From an uncultured Hyphomicrobiales bacterium (GTDB lineage Bacteria; Pseudomonadota; Alphaproteobacteria; Rhizobiales; Beijerinckiaceae): DNA of 64,000 bases. A program made the translations under genes and the position numbers. Position 1 is the stretch's first letter. Every line of letters begins with the position of its first letter. The stretch is taken from contig CAIUPE010000141.1 in the NCBI GenBank assembly GCA_903900975.1, forward strand, positions 54,822 through 118,821. The letters run 5' to 3'. The notes below the pieces were generated by a model. That model saw only the letters and a list, made by a program, of their open reading frames with translations. It was not told the origin of the DNA and made no database searches. This document shows, one piece after another, positions 30,395 to 41,647 of this stretch.

Positions 30395-31750
30395 ATGACC
30401 GACGACCAATATAACCGGCCCGGCGTAAATCTAGAGGAACTGGAGCGGCAATTGCGCGTCGCTTCCCGATCCCATCGCGACGATGCGGTTAGACGGGGAG
30501 CCGCAGAGCCAATGGCCGAGCAACCGGCTGCCATTCCCGATATCGACGCCCTTCGCCGCGAATTTAACCGGTCACGTGAGCAGGATATTCCTGCCCCACA
30601 ACCGGTTGAAGCCTTGGCCTTTCAACCGGGGCCACCACCAGCTTTCTTGCGGCAGCCTTATGCGGCTGGACCTGAGGCAACGGGTGGATCAAATTCGTTT
30701 GATGACCGTTTTCCTTTCATTGATCGGGGGCGAAAAAAAGGACCGGTGCTTTTTCGCTCGCTGTTTTCGGGCGTTGTAGCGGTGTTGATGGTTGCCGTCG
30801 GATATATCTTGTTTTCCGGAAAGCTTCCGCTGAGTGGGCCGAATGCGCCTGATCAAAAGTCTGTGCCTGTGATCAAGGCTGATCCAAATCCGGTTAAAAT
30901 CGTCCCAGAAGTCGCCAATTCGGATGATGCATCGCAGGCTGGGTCGGAATTATTCGGTAAAAAGGGCGGTGAAGTCGCGGTACCCACAACGATCCGGCCG
31001 TCAGCCGAGGCGCCCGTCGATGTGAATGCTGTCGTCAAAGGAGCTGGACCCAAAACAACGCCGTTGGTGCCCGGAATGGGCGATCCTAAACTGGTGCGTA
31101 CCGTAACCGTCCGTCCCGATGGCACCTTGATTGGTGATCAACCGCAACCGGCCCCATCGACGGCCAGTGCTGTTCCCGTTGTAGCTACACCACCCGCCGT
31201 TGCGATGACTCAAGAGGCGCAACCGACGCCCGTTGTCCAACCGTCACCGGTCGTGGTTGCTGCGCCGGTCAAAGTGGCCACTGCGCCCGCGCAAGCTCCC
31301 GTGGAAACGCTTCCACCCTTAACGGCAGCAACGACGGAATTGCCAACGATTGGTGGATTTCCGGTTCCTCTGCCATTTCCTCGGCCTGCCGATATTGGTG
31401 CTGCCTCTGACGTGGATCCGATCGAAGCCCTTGTCGCTGCGACCACAAACGCAGCGCCTGAGACGACAGCGGAGGCGACGCAGACACAAAGCGATGCAGC
31501 TCCAACCGGTGATTATGCGGTGCAATTTGGTGCTTCGCCTTCGGAGGCCGAAGCCAATGCGATGGCGTCAAAGCTCAAGGGGCAATTGATTGAACTGCTT
31601 GAATCCCATCCGCTGGTGGTTCTCAAAGGCGATAGCAATGGCAAGACGGTGTTCCGCGTTCGGGCCACGGGTTATTCTCGTGACGAGGCCGCTGCGACGT
31701 GCGCAACGGCGGGCGCTGCCGGCACAAAATGTTTTATTGCCAAGAATTGA
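30395..31750 (+). CDS. SPOR-domain protein with a single transmembrane helix
   Basis: The SPOR domain binds glycan strands lacking stem peptides at the septum, so this is probably a cell-division or cell-wall factor. A cytoplasmic N terminus (1-118) precedes one transmembrane helix at about 119-140. A long Ala/Pro/Val-rich linker follows in the periplasm (about 145-365), then a C-terminal SPOR domain from about 370, seen as DYAVQFGASPSEAEANAMASKL and VFRVRATGYSRDEAAATC. The 451-aa length comes mostly from the low-complexity linker. It lies 18 bp before nagZ, which supports a peptidoglycan role. The exact partner is unknown. Confidence 0.92.
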   Translation: MTDDQYNRPGVNLEELERQLRVASRSHRDDAVRRGAAEPMAEQPAAIPDIDALRREFNRSREQDIPAPQPVEALAFQPGPPPAFLRQPYAAGPEATGGSNSFDDRFPFIDRGRKKGPVLFRSLFSGVVAVLMVAVGYILFSGKLPLSGPNAPDQKSVPVIKADPNPVKIVPEVANSDDASQAGSELFGKKGGEVAVPTTIRPSAEAPVDVNAVVKGAGPKTTPLVPGMGDPKLVRTVTVRPDGTLIGDQPQPAPSTASAVPVVATPPAVAMTQEAQPTPVVQPSPVVVAAPVKVATAPAQAPVETLPPLTAATTELPTIGGFPVPLPFPRPADIGAASDVDPIEALVAATTNAAPETTAEATQTQSDAAPTGDYAVQFGASPSEAEANAMASKLKGQLIELLESHPLVVLKGDSNGKTVFRVRATGYSRDEAAATCATAGAAGTKCFIAKN

Positions 31751-31768
31751 GATCGGATAATTTAGCCA

Positions 31769-32797
31769 ATGGCTTCAACGCGTTGCAAAGCTCTGATTCT
31801 CGGCTGTGCTGGTCCAACTCTAACGCCTGACGAAGAAGCCTTTTTTTCGCGCGTGCGACCTTGGGGGCTCATTTTATTCAAGCGCAACATCGTTGATGCT
31901 GAACAAGTTTCGTCGCTCTGCGTGAGTTTTCGTTCGATCGTCGAACGCTTAGACGCGCCCGTCCTGATCGATCAGGAAGGTGGAAGGGTTCAGCGCATGG
32001 GGCCGCCGTTGTGGCGAAAATATCCGGCTGCAGCGCGGTATTTGGAAGCGGTGAACGGTGATGTTTCAAAAGCGACGGCATTGGCTCGTGTTGGATCGCG
32101 GTTAATAGCGGATGATTTGCGGCATTGCGGAATTACCGTGGACTGCATGCCGGTCCTCGATTGTCCGGTCGATCATGCCGACAAGGCCATCGGCGATCGC
32201 GCTTATGCAACAGATCCGGTGGCGATTTCGTTGATTGCGGAAGGTGCGGCACGAGGCCTGCTCGATGGTGGCGTCTTGCCGGTAATCAAACATATGCCGG
32301 GCCACGGGCGAGCGATGGTGGATAGCCATTATGCCTTGCCGGTTGTCAAAGCGGAACTTGCGACATTGGAACACACAGATTTCAAGCCGTTTCGGGCGCT
32401 TCGTTCGTTTCCGGTCGCCATGACGGGGCATATTGTTTTCGAAGCTATCGATCCCCACAAACCTGCGACGCTTTCGAAATCTGTTATTACTGACATTATC
32501 CGTGGCTTTATTGGGTTTGACGGTCTTTTGTTGAGCGACGACGTTTCCATGAAGGCGCTCTCGGGTGGATTTGAGGAGCGGACCGCGGCATTGATCGCCG
32601 CTGGGTGTGATATTGCGCTTCATTGTAACGGTCTGATGGAGGAGGCCGTCGCCGTAGCACAAGCCGCGCCGGAGCTTCGTGAGCGCGCCTTAGAGCGAGC
32701 GGAAGCGGCGCTTTCTTGGCTTCGTCCACCGCAAACCCCGTTTGATCCTGTGGAAGCAGCCAAAAATCTTGATCACATGCTTGCTCTTCCGGCCTGA
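31769..32797 (+). CDS. nagZ: Beta-N-acetylhexosaminidase
   Basis: NagZ is a family-3 glycoside hydrolase that removes GlcNAc from anhydro-muropeptides in peptidoglycan recycling. The signature KHMPGHG at 174-180 carries the conserved Lys-His and the catalytic His of the mobile loop. LIDQEGGRVQRM near residue 68 and LLSDDVSMKAL (nucleophile Asp) complete the site. At 342 aa it is typical, with no signal peptide, so it is cytoplasmic. It sits in the conserved SPOR-nagZ-scpA-scpB order. Confidence 0.97.
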   Translation: MASTRCKALILGCAGPTLTPDEEAFFSRVRPWGLILFKRNIVDAEQVSSLCVSFRSIVERLDAPVLIDQEGGRVQRMGPPLWRKYPAAARYLEAVNGDVSKATALARVGSRLIADDLRHCGITVDCMPVLDCPVDHADKAIGDRAYATDPVAISLIAEGAARGLLDGGVLPVIKHMPGHGRAMVDSHYALPVVKAELATLEHTDFKPFRALRSFPVAMTGHIVFEAIDPHKPATLSKSVITDIIRGFIGFDGLLLSDDVSMKALSGGFEERTAALIAAGCDIALHCNGLMEEAVAVAQAAPELRERALERAEAALSWLRPPQTPFDPVEAAKNLDHMLALPA

Positions 32798-32838
32798 AGT
32801 CGCCAGACTCTTTTCAGGTTTTGGGGTGAAGCGCATTA

Positions 32839-33645
32839 ATGTCGGAAGCAAAATTTTTTGGCGAACCAGAGTTTGAAGACGCGCGTAGCGCGTCCGATCC
32901 TGTTTGCATGCTTGACCTTGACGGCTTTTCTGGCCCGCTCGATGTGTTGCTTGAATTGGCACGTCGGCAGAAGGTCGACCTCGCCAAAATTTCGATTTTG
33001 ACTCTGGTCCAGCAATATCTCAATTTTATCGAGGAAGCGCGGGCGTTGCGCCTCGAACTCGCGGCCGACTATCTTGTTATGGCGGCCTGGTTGGCCTTTC
33101 TTAAATCGCGCTTGTTGTTGCCCGTTGTTGCGTCGGCGGAAGAGCCGAATGCGTCCGATTTGGCAGCCGCTTTGGCCAATGGCTTACGGCGCTTGGAAGC
33201 CATCCGGGCGGTCTCGCGCCTGCTGCAGGAGCGCCCGCAATTGGGACGGGATATTTTCGCCCGTGGCAATCCCGAGCCGGTGGCGTTGAAACGTATCTCA
33301 CTGTGGGAAGCGTCGATCCATGATTTGCTTTCGGCCTATGCCCAACAACGGCAGGTAAGGGCGCTGGCCCGAATCTCGCTCCGCAAGCGGCATGTCTGGT
33401 CGCTGGAAGCCGCCCGTGCCGCGCTTGAACGGCTGATTGGCATGACAACGGAATGGTCGGTTCTGGACGACTATTTGATCGCGTTTATCGTCGAGCCATC
33501 GATGCGTCGGACGGTAAGGGCAACGTCACTGTCGGCGACCCTTGAACTCGTCAAAGAGGGGCGGGCGGAAATAAGGCAAGAGCGTACCTTCGCTCCCATT
33601 GAAATGCGTGCGATCCGCAATGCATCTGAAAGGTCGGTCGCATGA
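32839..33645 (+). CDS. scpA: Segregation and condensation protein A
   Basis: ScpA is the kleisin that joins Smc and ScpB in the bacterial condensin. FSGPLDVLLELARRQKVDLAKISIL is the N-terminal hallmark of ScpA (here at about residues 32-56; only its ends need be checked). The C-terminal winged-helix part contains TLELVKEGRAEIRQ. It is 268 aa, normal. Its last four bases overlap the scpB start, showing translational coupling. The ribosome site is weak (GGTGAAG), so coupling to nagZ is possible. Confidence 0.96.
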   Translation: MSEAKFFGEPEFEDARSASDPVCMLDLDGFSGPLDVLLELARRQKVDLAKISILTLVQQYLNFIEEARALRLELAADYLVMAAWLAFLKSRLLLPVVASAEEPNASDLAAALANGLRRLEAIRAVSRLLQERPQLGRDIFARGNPEPVALKRISLWEASIHDLLSAYAQQRQVRALARISLRKRHVWSLEAARAALERLIGMTTEWSVLDDYLIAFIVEPSMRRTVRATSLSATLELVKEGRAEIRQERTFAPIEMRAIRNASERSVA

Positions 33646-34370
33646 CAAGCGAATCCTTAAGCAACCCCTCTGAACAGACGAACGAAGCCCGGCGGGTTGT
33701 TCGAGATGCTCGATATCTTCGCGACAAGCGTATTGTGGAAGCCTTGCTGTTTGCTTCTGCAACCCCGCTTTCCGAAGGCGATTTCAGTTTTCATGTTGGT
33801 CCAGATGCGGCTTTGGAAGATTTGTTGGCTGAATTAGCCGCCGATTATGGGCCGCGGGGCATTAATTTGGTCCGAACAGCTGGAAAATGGGCGTTTCGTA
33901 CCGCCGAAGATCTCGGGCATTTGCTGGTGCGGGAACGGGAAGAGCCGCGTCGCCTGTCACGTGCAGCTCTGGAGACCTTGGCCATAATTGCCTATCACCA
34001 GCCCGTCACGCGTGCGGAAATTGAAGATATTCGTGGCGTCGCAACCAGCAAGGGAACGCTGGACGTTTTGATGGAGTCAAATTGGATCAAATTGCGAGGC
34101 CGTCGCCGCTCACCCGGTCGTCCGGTAACTTACGGAACGACGGAAGCTTTTCTGGACCATTTTGGGTTGCAGGCGATTAATGAATTGCCCGGCCTTTCGG
34201 AATTGAAGGGCGCAGGCTTCTTTGATGGAAGGTTGCCGGCGGATTTTGATATGCCGGAACCCTCCGATGCTCCGGGCTTGCGCGCCGATGAAGATCCTTT
34301 GGACGAAGATTTATTTGTCTTACTCGCCGAGGAACGGTCTGGTGTGGTTGAGGATGTGCTTGAGCCGTAA
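33642..34370 (+). CDS. scpB: Segregation and condensation protein B
   Basis: ScpB is the winged-helix dimer that binds the ScpA kleisin within Smc-ScpAB. The family core is RIVEALLFASATPLSEGD near residue 30, RLSRAALETLAIIAYHQPVTRAEIEDIRG in the second winged helix, and RGRRRSPGRPVTYGTT. The C-terminal 40 residues are acidic (ADEDPLDEDLFVLLAEE) and variable. At 242 aa it is slightly longer than minimal ScpB because of that tail. A hairpin terminator follows at 34383. Confidence 0.97.
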   Translation: MTSESLSNPSEQTNEARRVVRDARYLRDKRIVEALLFASATPLSEGDFSFHVGPDAALEDLLAELAADYGPRGINLVRTAGKWAFRTAEDLGHLLVREREEPRRLSRAALETLAIIAYHQPVTRAEIEDIRGVATSKGTLDVLMESNWIKLRGRRRSPGRPVTYGTTEAFLDHFGLQAINELPGLSELKGAGFFDGRLPADFDMPEPSDAPGLRADEDPLDEDLFVLLAEERSGVVEDVLEP

Positions 34371-34382
34371 ATCGGTCGTATT

Positions 34383-34431
34383 CTTCGTTCCTGTCTGAAT
34401 TGTGATTCAGGCCGAACGAAGTTCTTGTTTT
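34383..34431 (+). terminator. Intrinsic terminator after scpB
   Basis: CTTCGTTC (34383-34390) pairs with GAACGAAG (34414-34421), and inside it CTGAAT (34395-34400) pairs with ATTCAG (34405-34410). A T-rich run TTCTTGTTTTT follows. This probably separates the nagZ-scpAB transcript from tatABC. The internal loop makes it imperfect. Confidence 0.6.
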
Positions 34432-34505
34432 TGCCGTCCCGGAAGCCTAGTTTCGTGGCCATGGTGTTGGACCGTCAGGTCCGCTTGATTGAATCGGAGG
34501 CTGTT

Positions 34506-34748
34506 ATGGGAAGCGTGAGCATCTGGCACTGGATCGTTGTGGGCATTATCGTGATGCTGCTTTTTGGACGCGGTAAGGTTTCGGATTTGATGGGTGATGT
34601 TGCCAAAGGCATTAAATCTTTCAAAAAGGGCATGGCGGATGATGAGCCTGTAGCGCCTGTCCATCCGGCTGAAGCAGCCAAGCCCGTGCCTGATCATAGC
34701 ACACCGGCGCAGCCGAGCAGCGCACCGCATGAGCATAAAGCGGTCTGA
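34506..34748 (+). CDS. tatA: Twin-arginine translocase subunit TatA
   Basis: TatA oligomers form the pathway for folded proteins across the inner membrane. One N-terminal transmembrane helix (about residues 5-20, [15 protein letters not shown]) is followed by the amphipathic helix [13 protein letters not shown] and a Pro/Ala-rich tail. It is 80 aa from the ATG at 34506, which has GGAGG 5 nt upstream; the longer frame upstream has no such site. It is the first gene of tatABC. Confidence 0.96.
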   Translation: MGSVSIWHWIVVGIIVMLLFGRGKVSDLMGDVAKGIKSFKKGMADDEPVAPVHPAEAAKPVPDHSTPAQPSSAPHEHKAV

Positions 34749-34798
34749 TTGGATCAACGGTCGCGGTTTGACGCGTTCGTAACATAGGCTCACTCGAG

Positions 34799-35307
34799 AT
34801 GTTCGATTTTGGTGCAGGCGAACTGGTTGTTATCGGCGTGGTAGCGCTTGTTGCGATCGGTCCGAAGGAATTGCCAGGTTTGCTGCGTACGGTCGGTCAG
34901 GCGATCGGCAAGATGCGTCGCATGGCTGGGGATTTTCAGGGGCAATTTAATGACGCGATGCGCGAAGCCGATTTGGCGGAAGCGCAAAAGATGTTGTCTG
35001 ATCTCAAGTCCGATATGTCTGGCCTTTCGACCGATCCGACTCCACCGCCAGCGTTCCCGATGCCGGCGGAAATTCCCGAGCCGACTCTGGGTGTGGAGGT
35101 AGCCGCATCGGCGGAAGTCTCCGTGACGGAATCGGTCGACGATGCCGAGACTCCGGCGCCCAAAAAGCGTAGCCGTAAAGCGAAAGTCGACGAGGCAACG
35201 GCAGAGGCTACTGCGGAAACCACGTCCGATGCCGGCGATGCGCCTGCCGAGGAGAAGCAAAAACGCCGTCGCGCCTCCAAGAAATCCGATCAAGAAGAAG
35301 CAGCGTC

Positions 35308-35311
<4 letters not shown>
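34799..35311 (+). CDS. tatB: Twin-arginine translocase subunit TatB
   Basis: TatB forms the substrate receptor with TatC. The N terminus [26 protein letters not shown] is the TatB-type membrane helix with the conserved Glu and Pro hinge, followed by the amphipathic segment [18 protein letters not shown]. Residues 80-170 are a low-complexity Ala/Glu/Lys/Thr-rich tail with two basic patches ([18 protein letters not shown]). At 170 aa it is normal. The stop overlaps the tatC ATG by 4 bp. Confidence 0.96.
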
Positions 35312-37426
<2,115 letters not shown>

Positions 37427-37427
<1 letters not shown>

Positions 37428-38182
37428 TGCGTATTTTGGTTACAAATGACGATGGTATCCATGCGCCGGGTCTTGCGATTTGCGAATCGATCGCGCGGTC
37501 GCTTTCCGATGATGTGTGGATCGTCGCACCTGAAACGGATCAATCCGGCGTTGCACACTCGTTATCGCTGAACGACCCCTTGCGGTTACGCCAAGCCGGT
37601 TTTCAGCGCTATGCGGTGCGCGGTACGCCAACCGATTGCGTGATCATGGCCGTTCGGCATGTGCTCGATCGGAAGCCGGATCTGATTTTGTCGGGTGTTA
37701 ATCGGGGGCAGAATGTCGCCGAGGATGTAACCTATTCCGGAACGGTTGCTGCGGCAATTGAAGGGACTATTTTGGGCGTTCCTTCGATTGCCCTTTCGCA
37801 GTGCTATGGTCCGGATACGGTCAAGGCCCCGCACTGGAAATGTGCCGAGACCTTGGCGTCCGGCGTCATTCAAAAGGTGCTGGCCGAAGGCATTCCACCG
37901 AATATTTTAGTGAATATCAATTTCCCAAATTGTTTGCCGGAAGACGTCAAAGGAACAAGCGTTGCTGTTCAAGGCCAGCGGCAGCAGGATTTGCTGCGCA
38001 TAGATGAACGTTTGGATGGTCGTGGCAATCCTTATTATTGGATCGCGTTCGGGCGTGGAAAATCCATTCCCGGTCATGGCACCGATCTCGAAGCCATTGC
38101 CAATCAACGTATTTCCGTTACGCCACTCAGGTTAGACCTTACCGATGAGCCAACCTTGACGCGTTACGCGCAGATTTTTTGA
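37427..38182 (+). CDS. surE: 5'/3'-nucleotidase SurE
   Basis: SurE is a metal-dependent nucleoside monophosphatase acting under stress and in stationary phase. The N terminus [15 protein letters not shown] holds the metal-binding Asp8 and Asp9. [15 protein letters not shown] and [22 protein letters not shown] are the other metal and phosphate motifs. It is 251 aa, normal. Translation is probably coupled to serS through the overlapping TAATG. The surE-pcm pairing is conserved across proteobacteria. Confidence 0.97.
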
Positions 38183-38197
38183 ACAGGATTTCAGAGC

Positions 38198-38854
38198 GTG
38201 GCGATCAGATCAGGCAGCGCTGAGGCGACCATGTCTTTCCTTTTGGGACTGCGGGCCCGCGGCGTGCTCGATACGGCTACCTTGCGGGCATTCGAGCGAG
38301 TATCGCGCGTCGAATTCGTTGGCCATCAATATGCAGATCTCGTGCATGAGGATATTTCGTTGCCGATCCCTTGTGGGCAATCTCAAACGTCGCCGGGTGG
38401 GCTGGCCCGCATGTTGTCTGCTCTGGGTGCCTCATCTGGGGATCGAATTCTGGAAATCGGCACCGGCTCGGGCTATGGAACCGCTCTGTTAAGCCATGTT
38501 GGATTGAGCGTGGTGAGTTTAGAGCGCTATCGCTCCTTGGCGGAAGCGGCGCGGACGCGGTTTGCCCGGCTTGGTTTTTCCAATATTCGCGTCTTGCACG
38601 CCGACGGTATGCGCGGTTTAGCCAATGAAGGCCCGTTTGATCGCATCATCGTGCAAGGCTCAATTGAAGGCGATCACGAACCTTTGCTTGAACAATTAAC
38701 ACCTGGAGGCTGCTTGGTAGGCGTTTTGCGTGCCGGCCATGTCACGGAATTGACCCGTTGGCGCCGCGGCGAAGGCAGCCGATCCGTTGAGATGGACCAT
38801 TTCGGCCGTCTTGACCTTCCTCTTTTGTCCAAAGGCATGGCGGAAGCGCTTTAA
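38198..38854 (+). CDS. pcm: Protein-L-isoaspartate O-methyltransferase family protein
   Basis: Pcm methylates isoaspartyl residues in damaged proteins using SAM. The SAM-binding motif I is DRILEIGTGSGYGTALLS near residue 80, and GPFDRIIVQGSI corresponds to motif II. The substrate loop, usually of the form GQTISQP, reads here CGQSQTSP. The start is a GTG at 38198 with AGGA upstream; an ATG at 38231 is an alternative. It is 218 aa, as expected. It follows surE by 15 bp. Because the isoaspartate loop is altered, true repair activity is likely but not certain. Confidence 0.9.
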   Translation: MAIRSGSAEATMSFLLGLRARGVLDTATLRAFERVSRVEFVGHQYADLVHEDISLPIPCGQSQTSPGGLARMLSALGASSGDRILEIGTGSGYGTALLSHVGLSVVSLERYRSLAEAARTRFARLGFSNIRVLHADGMRGLANEGPFDRIIVQGSIEGDHEPLLEQLTPGGCLVGVLRAGHVTELTRWRRGEGSRSVEMDHFGRLDLPLLSKGMAEAL

Positions 38855-38967
38855 CGGCATAAAGTAGCCGTAATTGGACCTCAGAAAGAACTTCTTAACC
38901 TAAACAGAGCATTAATGAGCGCATTAAAGCTTTGAGTCGCCGACTCGTTTAGTTTTGGAGGTCTACC

Positions 38968-40176
38968 GTGAAATCAAAGTCCGCATTTCGCTTCCTTGTT
39001 TCCTGCGGTCTTTGCGTTGTGTTGACCGGGTGCGGAACCGATGTGGTTCGTATGTCGGATGCGTCGGTGCCCAATCCATTTTCGGGCTCGGCACGGTTCA
39101 GCCCGCCGGTGACCGGCTCGCTTTCGAACAAGGCACAGTCCATGTCGGATGGCAGCAGCGATGTGATGTCAACGCCTACGGCGCCGATTGGTGGTGGATC
39201 GATTGCTTCGGCCCCGTTGGGTTCGCCTTCCAATGCTTCAGCATCAGACGCTACACTGATTAAAACCAAGCGTTCGAATAGTGTTGCATCGCAACCTATT
39301 GCCGTCGAACCTAAAAAAATGGCGTCGCTTGCACCCGAGCCTACCCCGGTTGTGGTTCCACAAAATTCAAAATCGGTAGCTGCGGCGTCCGGTAATGGCA
39401 AATGGGTCGCGCAAGGCGGGTCTGAAGTTACCTTGGGCGATGGCGATACCATTTCACTTTTGTCGTCGCGCTACGGTGTACCGGAAGATGCTATTCGTGG
39501 TGCGAACGGGTTGACCGCAAAAGCCAAGCCACCTCGTGGGGCCAAACTGATTATTCCGATTTATGTGGCTGACGGAGCGTTGGTTCCCGCAAAAGCTAAG
39601 TCCGAGCCGACAACGAAGACGGCATCCTTGGCCCCGACGGCACCAGTTGCAGCGGCGGCCGCTGAGCCTCTGGTTGCAAAATCGGCGGGCAAGAAAGCGA
39701 CCGTTCAGGATGCGGCCACGCCAAAACAGGTTGCTGCTCTCGAATCGACCTCGGGCTCAGCTGCTGATTCTTCCGCCGACGCTCCGAAAGCCTCTGCTGT
39801 TGAAGCCTTTCGCTGGCCGGCACGGGGTCGCGTGATTATTGGGTTTGGCGACAAAAATGGCGTCAAAAGCACGGGTATCAATATTTCCCTGCCACAGGGC
39901 ACACCGATCAAAGCAGCCGAAGCGGGAACGGTTGCTTATGCCGGAAGCGAAGTCAAAGGGTTTGGTAATTTGGTAATGATACGCCATCCGGATGGTTGGG
40001 TATCCGTCTATGGCAATAACAGCGAAATCAAGGTGAAGCGCGGCGATGAGATCAAACGCGGACAGGTCATAGCCCTATCGGGCCAGTCGGGTGACGTGTC
40101 GGCTCCGCAGCTTCATTTTGAACTGCGCAAAGGGTCGGTTCCGGTCGATCCGATCGAGCATCTCAGCGAGGATTGA
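38968..40176 (+). CDS. nlpD: NlpD-like lipoprotein with LysM and degenerate M23 (LytM) domain
   Basis: This is an outer-membrane lipoprotein that probably activates a cell-wall amidase. A lipobox LTGC gives the acylated Cys22. A Ser/Ala/Pro-rich stretch leads to a LysM-like domain (about 140-195, GDGDTISLLSSRYGVPEDAIRG). After a second low-complexity linker comes an M23 domain (about 285-395, GRVIIGFGDKNGVKSTGIN ... LHFELRKG). The zinc ligands His-x3-Asp and the first His of HxH are absent (TGINIS, VYGNN), so it cannot be a normal peptidase, as in NlpD/EnvC activators. GTG start at 38968 with GGAGG upstream; 402 aa. A terminator follows. Confidence 0.9.
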   Translation: MKSKSAFRFLVSCGLCVVLTGCGTDVVRMSDASVPNPFSGSARFSPPVTGSLSNKAQSMSDGSSDVMSTPTAPIGGGSIASAPLGSPSNASASDATLIKTKRSNSVASQPIAVEPKKMASLAPEPTPVVVPQNSKSVAAASGNGKWVAQGGSEVTLGDGDTISLLSSRYGVPEDAIRGANGLTAKAKPPRGAKLIIPIYVADGALVPAKAKSEPTTKTASLAPTAPVAAAAAEPLVAKSAGKKATVQDAATPKQVAALESTSGSAADSSADAPKASAVEAFRWPARGRVIIGFGDKNGVKSTGINISLPQGTPIKAAEAGTVAYAGSEVKGFGNLVMIRHPDGWVSVYGNNSEIKVKRGDEIKRGQVIALSGQSGDVSAPQLHFELRKGSVPVDPIEHLSED

Positions 40177-40204
40177 TCGCTTAACTCAGGTTCGAGAGTG
40201 GATG

Positions 40205-40234
40205 AGGGGTGGCTTTCGACGGCCACCCCTTTTT
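40205..40234 (+). terminator. Intrinsic terminator after nlpD
   Basis: AGGGGTGGC (40205-40213) pairs perfectly with GCCACCCCT (40222-40230) around an 8-nt loop, followed by TTTTT. It ends the long plus-strand series at nlpD. The T run touches the stop codon of the convergent DUF815 gene; the reverse strand has no T run, so it acts in the plus direction only. Confidence 0.85.
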
Positions 40235-41124
40235 CATACCAAATGTTGGCCTAGGCGTCCGGCTAAATCTTGGATGTATTGAAAGGCTGTGCGCCCGGAA
40301 CGAGAGCCCCGGGTCGTTGCCCATTCAAGGCTCTCATGTTCAAGATCATCCTGTGGGATACCGATCCGATAATGCGCAGCATATCCGCGAACCATTTCGA
40401 GATATTCGTCCTGACTGCATTTATGGAAGCCGAGCCAGAGACCAAACCGGTCAGATAGCGATACTTTTTCTTCGATGGCTTCACCCGGGTTAATGGCCGT
40501 TCCCCGCTCGTTCTCCATCATATCGCGGGGCAGCAAATGGCGCCGGTTCGAAGTTGCATAGAAAATGACATTTTCGGGACGGCCTTCAATGCCGCCTTCG
40601 AGTACGGCTTTGAGTGATTTATAAGATGTATCATTGGCGTCGAATGATAAATCGTCACAAAAGACGATAAACCTGAAGGCAGCCTCTCGCATCAAGCTCA
40701 TCAAAGCGGGAAGGCTTTCAATGTCTTCGCGATGAATTTCAACCAGTTTCAATGGCAAAATGGTGGGCTGACCCTTAAGTTTCGCGATGACGGTGGCATG
40801 GGCAGCTTTGACGAGGGAGGATTTCCCCATGCCGCGCGCTCCCCACAAGAGCGCGTTATTGGCTGGGAGGCCTCGTGCAAACCGTTCGGTATTATCATTT
40901 AATTGGTCTCTAACGCGATCAATGCCACGTAGCAGCTCAATATCAACGAGATTCACGCGGGAAACCGGTGATAATCCGCCTTTCTCCGTGTGCCAGACAA
41001 AGGCATCGGCCGATGTAAGGTCGGTCGGCTGGGGGCGGGTAGGGACCAAACGCTCTAGAGCATCTGCGATTCGCTTCAATTCGCTGGAAAGTTCGGGGGC
41101 AAACGATGGGGCAACGGATGTCAT
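40234..41124 (-). CDS. AAA+ ATPase of the DUF815 family
   Basis: This 296-aa P-loop ATPase belongs to DUF815. Walker A GARGMGKS is at 95-102, the Walker B-like FCDDLSFD near 150, and FYATSNRRHLLPRDM is the sensor 1 region; SDRFGLWLGFH is a family signature. I start at the ATG at 41124 (MTSVAPSFAPELSSELKRIAD), as the 50 residues upstream in the open frame lack family character. It is convergent with nlpD and divergent from yajC, the usual position in alphaproteobacteria. Cytoplasmic; the function of the family is not established. Confidence 0.9.
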   Translation of the reverse strand: MTSVAPSFAPELSSELKRIADALERLVPTRPQPTDLTSADAFVWHTEKGGLSPVSRVNLVDIELLRGIDRVRDQLNDNTERFARGLPANNALLWGARGMGKSSLVKAAHATVIAKLKGQPTILPLKLVEIHREDIESLPALMSLMREAAFRFIVFCDDLSFDANDTSYKSLKAVLEGGIEGRPENVIFYATSNRRHLLPRDMMENERGTAINPGEAIEEKVSLSDRFGLWLGFHKCSQDEYLEMVRGYAAHYRIGIPQDDLEHESLEWATTRGSRSGRTAFQYIQDLAGRLGQHLV

Positions 41125-41322
41125 AATCGCAAAATTCCGAAGGTTGACGCTGATCTTTGCATAACGGGGAATGGCCGGGGCGTCTATCTCGGGGGCAAAC
41201 GCAATTTGCAGCCCGCTTTCATTTGCAATCCGGCTCGGTCTGGCTATAGTCCCGGCCAACCGGCGGGGGTTCATAAAGCGATTGACCCGCGCTGATGTTG
41301 ACGAGGCTTGGAGGTTTCCGAC

Positions 41323-41616
41323 GTGAATTTACAAACCGATACGCTGATGCAGATCGTGCCGTTTGTTCTGATTTTTGTCATCATGTATTTCTTGATGATC
41401 CGGCCGCAGCAAAAGCGCCAAAAAGAACATCAGGAAATGATCAAAAATGTCCTCCGCGGTGACCAGATCGTCATGACCGGTGGTCTGATCGGCAAGGTTG
41501 CGAAAGTGACCGACGATAATGAAGTCGAACTTGAAATCGCCGACAATGTAAAAGTACGCGTATCGCGTAATGCCATTGCCGATGTCCGTAGCAAGGGTGA
41601 GCCGGTCAAAGCCTGA
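41323..41616 (+). CDS. yajC: Preprotein translocase accessory subunit YajC
   Basis: YajC is a small single-span partner of SecDF. The transmembrane helix (about residues 5-27) is followed by RPQQKRQKEHQEMI, the family signature, and a small beta-rich cytoplasmic domain. The start is a GTG at 41323 with GGAGG 8 nt upstream, giving 97 aa; a TTG 15 bp further upstream overlaps that ribosome site and is rejected. It leads the secD-secF unit. Confidence 0.95.
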   Translation: MNLQTDTLMQIVPFVLIFVIMYFLMIRPQQKRQKEHQEMIKNVLRGDQIVMTGGLIGKVAKVTDDNEVELEIADNVKVRVSRNAIADVRSKGEPVKA

Positions 41617-41647
41617 CCGATTGCCCCTTTTATTGAACGCATAGCCC

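Noticed and set aside
38898..38930. CtrA-type site TTAA-N-TTAA upstream of nlpD.
   Set aside because: The spacings seen are 8 and 13 bases, not the 7 of the consensus, in an AT-rich patch where TTAA is expected by chance.
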